Positions 1 to 5,353 of a stretch of 7,905 nt of DNA are shown piece after piece. The DNA is taken from assembly GCA_900546685.1 (NCBI GenBank), contig UREB01000076.1:1-7905 (forward strand), read 5' to 3'. The number at the start of each line of letters is the position of its first letter. Position 1 is the first letter of the stretch. Source of the stretch: an uncultured Eubacteriales bacterium. Lineage in GTDB: Bacteria; Bacillota; Clostridia; Christensenellales; QAND01. Made by a program: the position numbers and the translations under genes. Below the pieces are notes generated by a model that had not been told where the DNA came from, did no database searches, and saw nothing but the letters and a program-made list of their open reading frames with translations.

Positions 1-766
1 TGTTGACGATGGCACCGCCGCCCTTTTCATCAAACATCCCCACGATGTCCTTGGCCGAAGCGCCCTGCGCGCCGTAGCCGGGCAGCAGGAAAAACGTATG
101 CGGCATGCGCTTTCGCAGCAGCGCGCCCTGGGTGGGGTGCGTGGCCCCTACCACCGCGCCGCAGTTGGAATAGCCACGGCTGCCGATGTTGGCCTGCCCC
201 CAGGCCTCCACCAGATCCCCTACGGCCTCAAACACGGTACGCCCGTCCGCAAGGCGCAGATCCTGCACATCCACCGAGGAGGGGTTGCTGGTCTTTACCA
301 GCGCAAACACTGCCTTTTCGCTGTTGGCCTGCAAAAACGGCAGCACGCCATCCTCCCCCAAATAGGGATTGATGGTTAAAATATCCGTTTCCATCGGCGC
401 ATTGTCCGCCAAATACGCAGCGGCGTACGCCCCTGCCGTGGAGGCGATGTCGTTGCGCTTGCAGTCCGCAATGGTGATAAGCCCAGCCTGCTTTGCCATT
501 TGCAAGGTCTTAACAAAGGCCTGCATCCCGGGCACGCCCAGCGTCTCGTAGTAGGCCACCTGCACCTTGACGGCCGGCACGATGCCCCGCAGCGCTTCGA
601 TGAGCGCGGCATTGTAGGCCACAATGGCGTCTGCTGCGCCGGCCTGCGTATGCATATCGTATCGCTGTGCAATCTCCTCCGGCACATGCGTTTTTTGCGT
701 ATCCAGCCCCACGCAGGTGGGGTTTTTCTTTTGCCCAATGGCCTGGGCCAACGTATCAAATATCAT
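1..766 (-). CDS. pyrF: Orotidine 5'-phosphate decarboxylase, 3' end cut by window edge
   Basis: Decarboxylates OMP to UMP, the last step of de novo UMP synthesis, in the cytoplasm. About 255 residues are visible with no stop before the left edge. The catalytic DxKxxD motif is seen as DCKRND at residues 101-106, and a phosphate-loop-like PGYGAQGA at 229-236. The length and the long insertions between motifs fit the longer, type 2 decarboxylases (roughly 270-310 residues) rather than the short B. subtilis type; the last visible residues GGGAIVN should lead into the conserved Ser-Arg-Gly phosphate-binding segment just outside the window. The ATG at 764-766 is preceded by AAAGGAG at a good distance, and that SD lies in the 3' end of pyrC, leaving only 3 nt between the genes, so the two are cotranscribed and probably translationally coupled. 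Other pyr genes (pyrK, pyrD, pyrE) may follow off the left edge; that is inference. Confidence 0.96.
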   Translation of the reverse strand, partial: MIFDTLAQAIGQKKNPTCVGLDTQKTHVPEEIAQRYDMHTQAGAADAIVAYNAALIEALRGIVPAVKVQVAYYETLGVPGMQAFVKTLQMAKQAGLITIADCKRNDIASTAGAYAAAYLADNAPMETDILTINPYLGEDGVLPFLQANSEKAVFALVKTSNPSSVDVQDLRLADGRTVFEAVGDLVEAWGQANIGSRGYSNCGAVVGATHPTQGALLRKRMPHTFFLLPGYGAQGASAKDIVGMFDEKGGGAIVN

Positions 767-769
767 GGT

Positions 770-2059
770 TTACTCCTTTACTATCGCGCCGTTTTGATAA
801 ACATGGCGGCCGTCCACAAACGTATCCGTAACGCGGCCCTGCACATCCCAACCATCGAACGGGGTATTGTGTCCTTTGGAATAGAAGGTATTTTTATCGA
901 TCTTGCCCTGCCAATTCAAATCTACCATGGTAATATCGGCGGGCTTTCCTTCCGCCAGCACGCCGCCCTCTATGCCCAAAATCTCATGCGGACGCACGCT
1001 CATCTTTTCTACCAGCCGCGCTATCGGCATGCCGTGCTTTGCCACAAGTTCAGTATAGCTCAACGCAAAGGAGGTTTCCAGGCCCACGATGCCGTTGGCC
1101 GCGCTGTTATATTCTACCTCCTTGTCGTCGGCATGGTGCGGCGCATGGTCGGTGATGATGACATCCAGCGTGCCGTCCATCACGCCCTGTATAACGGCCT
1201 GCCGGTCCGCCTCTTCCCGCAGCGGCGGGTTTACCTTTGTGGCCGTATCCATGCTCTCTACCAGCGCATCGGTGGCCACCAGGTAGTGCGGCGCCGTCTC
1301 TGCCGTGACCTTTACGCCGCGTGCCTTGGCCTCGCGGATGAGCTGGCAGCCTGTTTTGGTGGATACATGCGCGATGTGCACCTTGGTATCCAGCATTTCC
1401 GCCAGGATAATTTCACGGGCGATCATGACATCCTCGCATGCGCTGGGGATGCCGGGCAGGCCCAGCATGGTGCTGGTCTTGCCCAGGTTCATCACACCGT
1501 GCTCGGCCAAGGCCAGATCCTCGCAATGGGAAATGAGCAGCGCGCCGAACTGCTTGGCGTATTGCAGGGCCAGCTTCATGATGCGGCTGTTTTCCACCGG
1601 CCGCCCGTCGTCGGAAAACGCAATGGCCCCGGCCTCCTGCAAAAGGCCCATTTCGGTCAGTTCCTTGCCCTGCATGCCCTTTGTGATACAGGCGATGGGG
1701 TAGACCTTGGCCAGGTTTGCTTCCCTCGCCTTTTCCAGGATATAGCGCACCAGCGCCTGATTGTCTACCACCGGACTGGTATTCGGCATACAGGCAACGC
1801 TGGTAAAGCCGCCCGCCACCGCCGCCATCGCGCCGGTACGGATGGTCTCCTTATATTCCTGGCCCGGTTCGCGGAAATGCACATGCATATCGCAAAAGCC
1901 AGGACACACCGTTTTGCCCGCAGCCTCCACCACCACGGCATCATCCGCCGCCAAGCGCTCCGCCATTTGTACAATGACGCCGTTTTCTATCAAAATATCC
2001 AAGCGCCCCTGTGCGCCCTTAGGATTTACTACGGTTCCGTTTTGAATCAGCGTTTTCAT
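770..2059 (-). CDS. pyrC: Dihydroorotase (class I, amidohydrolase fold)
   Basis: Zinc amidohydrolase that reversibly cyclises N-carbamoyl-aspartate to dihydroorotate, step 3 of the UMP pathway. Length is 429 residues, normal for the class I bacterial enzyme. The metal-binding signature DMHVHFREPG sits at 57-66 (His59, His61), followed by SDDGRP at 149-154 (Asp151, the position that bridges metals in Aquifex/Bacillus-type enzymes), SHCED at 177-181 (His178), IAHVST at 229-234 (His231), the substrate-binding KVNPPLR at 275-281, and the catalytic TDHAPHH at 303-309 (Asp304). All expected key residues are present, so it looks active. The ATG overlaps the pyrB stop as ATGA, and its SD (AAGGAG) is encoded in the last codons of pyrB, pointing to translational coupling. 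Aquifex class I dihydroorotase forms a complex with aspartate carbamoyltransferase; the adjacency here is compatible with that but does not prove it. Confidence 0.97.
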   Translation of the reverse strand: MKTLIQNGTVVNPKGAQGRLDILIENGVIVQMAERLAADDAVVVEAAGKTVCPGFCDMHVHFREPGQEYKETIRTGAMAAVAGGFTSVACMPNTSPVVDNQALVRYILEKAREANLAKVYPIACITKGMQGKELTEMGLLQEAGAIAFSDDGRPVENSRIMKLALQYAKQFGALLISHCEDLALAEHGVMNLGKTSTMLGLPGIPSACEDVMIAREIILAEMLDTKVHIAHVSTKTGCQLIREAKARGVKVTAETAPHYLVATDALVESMDTATKVNPPLREEADRQAVIQGVMDGTLDVIITDHAPHHADDKEVEYNSAANGIVGLETSFALSYTELVAKHGMPIARLVEKMSVRPHEILGIEGGVLAEGKPADITMVDLNWQGKIDKNTFYSKGHNTPFDGWDVQGRVTDTFVDGRHVYQNGAIVKE

Positions 2060-2976
2060 TTTTCTTCTCCTTCCCGTGTCAGCAGATACAGCAGCGCCAT
2101 ACGCACCGCCACGCCGTTTGTGACCTGCTCTCTGATGTACGACTGCGGGCCGTCCGCCACCTCGCTGGTCATTTCCACCCCGCGGTTCAGCGGGCCGGGG
2201 TGCAGTACGATGGCATTGGGCTTTGCCAATTTCATGCGTTCACGGTCGATACCAAAATAACGGCTGTATTCCCGGTAGCTGGGCACCAGCCCTGCTTCCT
2301 GGCGTTCGCGCTGCATCCGAAGGCCCATCACCACGTCCGCATCGCGGATGGCAGACTCAACATTCGAACAAATATCCACGCCCAGCACCTGCATATCCTT
2401 GGGAATCAGCGTTTCCGGCGCCGCCATTTTTACTTCGGCGCCCATGGTAGTCAGCCCCCAAAAATTGCTGCGCGCCACGCGGCTATGCTGCACATCGCCG
2501 ATGATGGCTACCTTCAGCCCTTCCAGACGCCCAAAGGCCTGCTGCATGGTCAGCATATCCAACAGCGCCTGGGTGGGGTGCTCGTTCATCCCGTCGCCCG
2601 CGTTGATCACGCTGGCCCTTGTATGCGCCGCCAATAGCTTGGCTGCGCCGCTCATCGGATGGCGGATGATGATCACGTCCGTGCCCATCTGATCCAGCGT
2701 GCAGCCGGTATCGATGAGCGTTTCCCCTTTTTGTACCGAGCTGGCGCTGGCGGAAATATTCGCCGCCGACGCAGACATGTACTTGCTGGCCAGCTCAAAG
2801 CTCATGCGGGTGCGGGTGCTGTTTTCATAAAACAGCGTCACCACGCTTTTGCCCGCCAGATACGGCAGCTTTTTCTCTCCGCGCATCAGCTTTTCCTTCA
2901 TCTCCGCCGCCGTGGAAAGAATTTTTTCTATCGTTTCCTTCGGCACATTGCGCAGGCCCAGAATATCCTGTTTCAT
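2056..2976 (-). CDS. pyrB: Aspartate carbamoyltransferase catalytic subunit
   Basis: Condenses carbamoyl phosphate with L-aspartate, the committed step of pyrimidine synthesis. The protein has 306 residues, typical for a catalytic chain. The carbamoyl-phosphate loop STRTR is at 53-57, the mobile active-site Lys at VQKGET (Lys83), HPTQALLD at 133-140, GDVQHSRVARS at 160-170 in the aspartate domain, and HPGPLNRGVE at 259-268. No zinc-binding regulatory chain (pyrI) follows; pyrC comes directly after, so allosteric CTP control through PyrI is not provided here. The start ATG at 2974-2976 overlaps the stop of an upstream 57-codon leader ORF (ATGA), and its own SD is mediocre (GAGG about 10 nt upstream, or GGGG very close), so its translation may depend on ribosomes finishing the leader ORF. 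Expression is likely governed by the tandem attenuators upstream. Confidence 0.97.
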   Translation of the reverse strand: MKQDILGLRNVPKETIEKILSTAAEMKEKLMRGEKKLPYLAGKSVVTLFYENSTRTRMSFELASKYMSASAANISASASSVQKGETLIDTGCTLDQMGTDVIIIRHPMSGAAKLLAAHTRASVINAGDGMNEHPTQALLDMLTMQQAFGRLEGLKVAIIGDVQHSRVARSNFWGLTTMGAEVKMAAPETLIPKDMQVLGVDICSNVESAIRDADVVMGLRMQRERQEAGLVPSYREYSRYFGIDRERMKLAKPNAIVLHPGPLNRGVEMTSEVADGPQSYIREQVTNGVAVRMALLYLLTREGEEK

Positions 2977-3146
2977 CTCGCCCCATCCTCTTTCTTCTGT
3001 ATTTTTTCACCGTCTGTCTGCATAAAAAAACAACCGGGGAAAAAGCTCCGGTTGTAAAAGGAAACACCAAGCCACACAGGCGTTTTGAACAGCGTCTGCG
3101 GATGAAAAGCATACAGGCCGGTTTGGGTATGCATCATCGTCTGCAT
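2973..3146 (-). CDS. Putative 57-residue pyr leader peptide (PyrL-like), overlapping pyrB
   Basis: A small ORF of 57 codons starts at ATG 3144-3146, seven bases after AAGGAA, and ends with TGA at 2973-2975, which overlaps the pyrB ATG by four bases. It starts MQTMMHTQTG and is rich in Phe (seven of 57). A strong terminator hairpin lies wholly inside it, covering about codons 31-39, with the T run covering codons 39-41 (…SFFPGCFF). Its SD lies just after the T run of the upstream PyrR-type terminator, so only transcripts that escape the first terminator carry it. This layout matches the enteric pyrBI leader gene, where translation close behind a UTP-starved polymerase blocks the attenuator. 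No domain is recognisable, and the peptide itself need not have a function. What is seen is the ORF, SD, overlap and hairpin; the regulatory role is inference. It could be fortuitous, but start, SD, frame and stop all fit. Confidence 0.62.
   Translation of the reverse strand: MQTMMHTQTGLYAFHPQTLFKTPVWLGVSFYNRSFFPGCFFMQTDGEKIQKKEDGAR
3024..3055 (-). terminator. Second pyr attenuator: intrinsic terminator inside the leader ORF
   Basis: On the minus strand ACAACCGG (3048-3055) pairs perfectly with CCGGTTGT (3030-3037) around a 10-nt loop. The last stem base begins a run of seven to eight T (3024-3030). This is a good Rho-independent terminator that lies upstream of pyrB and within the 57-codon leader ORF. 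A ribosome translating up to the hairpin would stop it forming, so readthrough into pyrB would require coupled translation. It sits 49 nt ahead of the pyrB start codon. Confidence 0.75.
3062..3085 (-). promoter_or_regulatory. Possible RNA polymerase pause hairpin before the second attenuator
   Basis: AAACGCC (3079-3085) can pair with GGTGTTT (3062-3068), seven pairs including one G-T, around a 10-nt loop. It is followed at once by a U-rich stretch (CCTTTT, 3056-3061) and then by the attenuator stem. Enteric pyrBI leaders have a comparable pause site with U-rich RNA before their terminator, where low UTP slows polymerase. The hairpin is modest and the pausing role is inference. Confidence 0.35.
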
Positions 3147-3169
3147 GAATGTCTTCCTTTCTGTGGCTC

Positions 3170-3202
3170 AAAAAAACGCCCTGCCGAAAGGGTGGCAAGG
3201 CG
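3170..3202 (-). terminator. First pyr attenuator: PyrR-controlled intrinsic terminator
   Basis: CGCCTTGCC (3194-3202) pairs with GGCAGGGCG (3177-3185), nine pairs with one G-T, around an 8-nt loop, followed by seven T (3170-3176). Its 5' arm is also complementary to the 3' arm of the PyrR-binding fold upstream, so the two structures exclude each other as in Bacillus pyr attenuators. With PyrR-UMP bound to the upstream fold, this terminator is free to form and stops transcription before the leader ORF and pyrB. Confidence 0.88.
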
Positions 3203-3251
3203 CAACAAAACAACCCCATTGCACTGCTTTGGTTTTGCTTGTCTCCTTGCC
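3194..3251 (-). promoter_or_regulatory. Antiterminator of the first pyr attenuator
   Basis: GGCAAGG (3245-3251), the 3' arm of the PyrR-binding fold, is perfectly complementary to CCTTGCC (3194-3200), the 5' arm of the first terminator. The segment between them also has partly complementary A-rich and T-rich blocks (GCAAAACC against GGTTGTTTTGTTGC), so a longer imperfect antiterminator helix is likely. It should form when PyrR is absent or UTP/UMP is low, allowing readthrough. Confidence 0.7.
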
Positions 3252-3276
3252 GGCCTCACGGGACCGATTTAAAGGG
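3243..3276 (-). ncRNA. PyrR-binding RNA element (anti-antiterminator)
   Basis: The minus strand carries the PyrR binding-loop pattern: lower stem CCTT (3272-3275) with AAGG (3245-3248), an internal A-rich bulge TAAAT, upper stem CGG/CCG (3264-3266 with 3251-3253), and the 10-nt terminal loop TCCCGTGAGG, which agrees with the conserved loop (consensus near UCCnGnGAGG) recognised by PyrR in Bacillus and other Firmicutes. Binding of PyrR with UMP or UTP would stabilise this fold and expose the terminator downstream. The pyrR gene itself is not in this window. Confidence 0.9.
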
Positions 3277-3296
3277 CATTGTTCACAATTTTTGAC

Positions 3297-3325
3297 ATTA
3301 TATCACACAGATAGGGCGCTGTCTA
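3297..3325 (-). promoter_or_regulatory. pyr operon promoter (sigma-A type)
   Basis: TAGACA (3320-3325) and a perfect TATAAT (3297-3302) are separated by exactly 17 bp, with an extended -10 TG one base upstream of the -10 box. The predicted start of transcription is near 3290, about 15 nt before the PyrR-binding fold and about 315 nt before pyrB. It lies 17 bp behind the stop codon of the cation transporter gene, with no clear terminator in between, so some transporter transcripts may also read into the pyr leader. Confidence 0.85.
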
Positions 3326-3342
3326 CCGTTTCTTTGCATTTT

Positions 3343-4509
3343 TCACGAAACATACGAGCGGTCGACATTGACGACTGCATAATACACATGGTCCTCCATC
3401 TGGCGTACTTGGGTGCTGATGGCCTGTACCAGCTCCTTTTCGGTCATCTTAAAGCGAAACGGCATCACAACGTCAAAGATCAAGTTGGTATGCGTAGGCC
3501 CCTGCACCATGCGGAAATCATGGATGGACAGCGCCGGGTCTATATCCTTAACCAGCGACACGACGGCGTCATGCATGCGGTTTGTCACCGCGTCGTTGGT
3601 GACGATGGGGTCCATATGGATCACGGCCTCGCAGTTAAATTTTTCGTGCAGCTCATGCTCTGCCATGTCGATGAGATCATGCATTTCCAATATATCGCTG
3701 TCGCTGGGCACCTCTGCATGCAGCGAGACCATACACCGGCCCGGGCCGTAATCGTGTACGATCAGATCATGGATGCCAACGATCTGCTCATGGGCCAGCA
3801 CGGTTTGCTGTATTTCGTCGACAAAATCCTGATCCGGCGCCTTGCCCAAAAGCGGCTTTAGCGTATCGTTGGCCGTGCTAAAGCCGGTATACATGATGAA
3901 CAGCGCCACCAATACGCCCAAATACCCATCCAGCAGCACGCCTGTTGTCGCAGTAATGACCGTACCCAGCAGCACGGCCGTCGTAGCCGCTACGTCGCTG
4001 AGGCTGTCCATCGCTGTGGCCTGCATGGCTGTGGAGCCGATCATCCTGCCCAGCTTACGGTTAAACAGGCACATCCAGCCCTTCACCGCAATGGAGAGCA
4101 GCAAAATGCCGATAGAAAGCCAGCTGAAGGATACCGCCTCCGGCGCAAAAATCTTCTCTGCCGAGCCCTTGAGCAGCTCAAACCCCATCATAATGATGAT
4201 CAGCGAAACGATAAGCCCGGCAATATATTCGATTCTGCCGTGGCCAAAGGGATGCTCCGGGTCGGCCGGCGCGCCCGCCATCTTGAACCCTACCAGCGTG
4301 ACGATGGAGGAGCCGGCATCGGATAGGTTGTTGAACGCATCTGCCGTAATGGCGATGGAACCCGTCAGCGAGCCTGCGGTAAACTTGGCCGCAAACAATA
4401 ACAGGTTTAGAAAAATGCCGGTAATACCGCCCAGCTGGCCTACCTGCTGGCGCCCCTTTGGGCTTTTTAGATCCTGTTTTACAAAATGCCTGACCAAAAA
4501 ATCCGTCAT
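3343..4509 (-). CDS. Cation diffusion facilitator family transporter, probable Mn2+ efflux
   Basis: Inner-membrane metal/H+ antiporter of the CDF family, 388 residues from the chosen start. Numbered from that start, six hydrophobic segments lie roughly within residues 28-215, then a soluble ferredoxin-like C-terminal domain to about 315, followed by a further cytoplasmic extension of about 70 residues. The transport site is read as Asn60-x3-Asp64 in segment 2 (ADAFNNLSDAGSS) and Asp168-x3-Asp172 in segment 5 (MDSLSDVAATT). Zinc CDFs normally have His at one of these positions; an N-D-D-D set is, to my recollection, that of manganese exporters such as pneumococcal MntE. The start ATG 4507-4509 has a strong AAGGAGG seven bases upstream. 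A longer reading from 4578 is unlikely because a promoter lies inside it. The gene is flanked by its own promoter and ends 17 bp before the pyr -35 box. Metal specificity is inference. Confidence 0.9.
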   Translation of the reverse strand: MTDFLVRHFVKQDLKSPKGRQQVGQLGGITGIFLNLLLFAAKFTAGSLTGSIAITADAFNNLSDAGSSIVTLVGFKMAGAPADPEHPFGHGRIEYIAGLIVSLIIIMMGFELLKGSAEKIFAPEAVSFSWLSIGILLLSIAVKGWMCLFNRKLGRMIGSTAMQATAMDSLSDVAATTAVLLGTVITATTGVLLDGYLGVLVALFIMYTGFSTANDTLKPLLGKAPDQDFVDEIQQTVLAHEQIVGIHDLIVHDYGPGRCMVSLHAEVPSDSDILEMHDLIDMAEHELHEKFNCEAVIHMDPIVTNDAVTNRMHDAVVSLVKDIDPALSIHDFRMVQGPTHTNLIFDVVMPFRFKMTEKELVQAISTQVRQMEDHVYYAVVNVDRSYVS

Positions 4510-4549
4510 CGCTTCTCCTCCTTCCGCTGCATTGATTCCGAACTTTTTT

Positions 4550-4578
4550 ATTATACGAATTTTATCAACCAAATGCAA
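4550..4578 (-). promoter_or_regulatory. Promoter of the cation transporter gene
   Basis: A perfect -10 TATAAT (4550-4555) lies 17 bp from a weak -35 TTGCAT (4573-4578). Transcription should start near 4543, giving a short leader with the AAGGAGG ribosome site. The -10 falls downstream of the alternative ATG at 4578, which argues against that start. Confidence 0.65.
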
Positions 4579-4589
4579 CGAAGCGCATG

Positions 4590-4615
4590 AAAAAAGAGCC
4601 TTTCGGCTCTCTTTT
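4590..4615 (-). terminator. Intrinsic terminator of the flavin reductase/rubredoxin gene
   Basis: AAAAGAGAGCC (4605-4615) pairs with GGCTCTTTTTT (4590-4600) around a GAAA tetraloop, 11 pairs with one G-T. The 3' arm supplies the T run. It begins four bases after the stop codon of the upstream gene and separates it from the cation transporter promoter. Confidence 0.88.
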
Positions 4616-4619
4616 CAGC

Positions 4620-5261
4620 TTATTGCTCTTTGAAAAAGGATTTCCCATTTTTGCAGATGGGGCACTGATAATCCTCCGGCATGCTGTCCAGGCTGCCCTC
4701 ATAGACATACCCGCATACCGTGCATACACAGGTTTTCTTCTCCGTTGCAGCCGGCGTCTCCTTGCGGTAGGTCGGCGCATTTTTGGGTGCTTTGCCCTTG
4801 CGTACCGCATGGTAGTAGGCATACGTCATCGGCGTTTTCGCGTCTCCCTTTTGGGCGTCCACAACGCGCGCCAAAATGACCGCATGCGTTTCCGCATCCA
4901 CCATCTGTAACACCTCACAGGTCAAATACCCAACGGCGCCCTGCTCCACAATGGGCAGGCCCTCCTTGGTATGCCCCGCTGCAAAGAGTTTGAACTTTTC
5001 CTTTGTGCGCCCCGAGGAAAAGCCCAGCTCTGCGATGACGTTGTTGTCCACCTCTTCGCCCAGGATGGAAACGGCAAACTGCCCGCTCTCCCGAATGACC
5101 TCATAGGTATAGTTATCCTTATTCATGCTCACCGCGATGATGGGGTTTTCCGCCGTGATCTGTACGATGGTATTGACGATACATCCTTTGTCCTCTGCGC
5201 CATGCTTTGCGCCAATGGCATACATGCCATAGCTCAGCTGCCACAATACGGTCTCATCCAT
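4620..5261 (-). CDS. Flavin reductase-like domain fused to rubredoxin (high-molecular-weight rubredoxin type)
   Basis: Predicted cytoplasmic electron carrier of 213 residues. Numbered from the chosen ATG, the FMN-binding split-barrel (flavoredoxin) domain covers about residues 1-155, with typical segments such as CIVNTIVQIT (27-36) and GQFAVSIL (60-67). A linker of about 20 residues leads to a short rubredoxin module with Cys180-x2-Cys183 (CTVCGYVYEG) and Cys200-x2-Cys203 (CPICK). The same two-domain order is known from Moorella Hrb, which passes NAD(P)H electrons to the flavodiiron protein FprA in NO or O2 detoxification; no flavodiiron gene is in this window. The rubredoxin module is short, like the tail of rubrerythrins, and has an extra Cys178 two residues before the first ligand. 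The ATG at 5259-5261 has GGGAGG eight bases upstream; a GTG three codons earlier overlaps that SD and is less likely. It has its own terminator. Confidence 0.9.
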   Translation of the reverse strand: MDETVLWQLSYGMYAIGAKHGAEDKGCIVNTIVQITAENPIIAVSMNKDNYTYEVIRESGQFAVSILGEEVDNNVIAELGFSSGRTKEKFKLFAAGHTKEGLPIVEQGAVGYLTCEVLQMVDAETHAVILARVVDAQKGDAKTPMTYAYYHAVRKGKAPKNAPTYRKETPAATEKKTCVCTVCGYVYEGSLDSMPEDYQCPICKNGKSFFKEQ

Positions 5262-5296
5262 CTTTTGCACCTCCCAATGCTTGCTTTCTCCTTAGT

Positions 5297-5325
5297 ATCA
5301 TTGCCCGAAAATGGAAAAAAGTCAA
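5297..5325 (-). promoter_or_regulatory. Possible promoter of the flavin reductase/rubredoxin gene
   Basis: TTGACT (5320-5325) is a good -35 box. Seventeen bp on is AATGAT (5297-5302), a 4/6 match to the -10 consensus. GATACT three bases further is an alternative with a longer spacer. The -35 lies just beyond the terminator of the alcohol dehydrogenase gene, a sensible place for a new transcript to begin. Confidence 0.45.
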
Positions 5326-5327
5326 TG

Positions 5328-5353
5328 AAAAAAGAAGGCGTTTGCCCTTCTTT
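5328..5353 (-). terminator. Intrinsic terminator of the alcohol dehydrogenase gene
   Basis: AAAGAAGG (5346-5353) pairs with CCTTCTTT (5331-5338) around a 7-nt loop, and the T run continues to 5328. The 5' arm overlaps the TAA stop codon (5352-5354) of the dehydrogenase. The stem is A/T-heavy but the shape and placement are typical. Confidence 0.8.

Noticed and set aside
500..2260. A plus-strand open frame of 586 codons opposite pyrC and pyrB
   Set aside because: It is the antisense of three confident genes. Its translation is rich in His, Arg and Gln with no recognisable motif, has no convincing SD, and arises from the biased third positions of the real genes.
3007..3219. A 70-codon minus-strand ORF in the pyr leader, in another frame from the proposed leader peptide
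   Set aside because: It starts upstream of the first terminator, inside the antiterminator region, without an SD, so it would be cut off in most transcripts. The 57-codon ORF has a better SD and joins the pyrB start.
3145..3861. A plus-strand frame of 238 codons across the pyr leader and the cation transporter 3' end
   Set aside because: It crosses the pyr promoter and PyrR element and the transporter C-terminus, with no SD or motif.
4510..4578. N-terminal extension of the cation transporter by 23 codons
   Set aside because: The promoter -10 lies inside it and the downstream ATG has a much better ribosome site.
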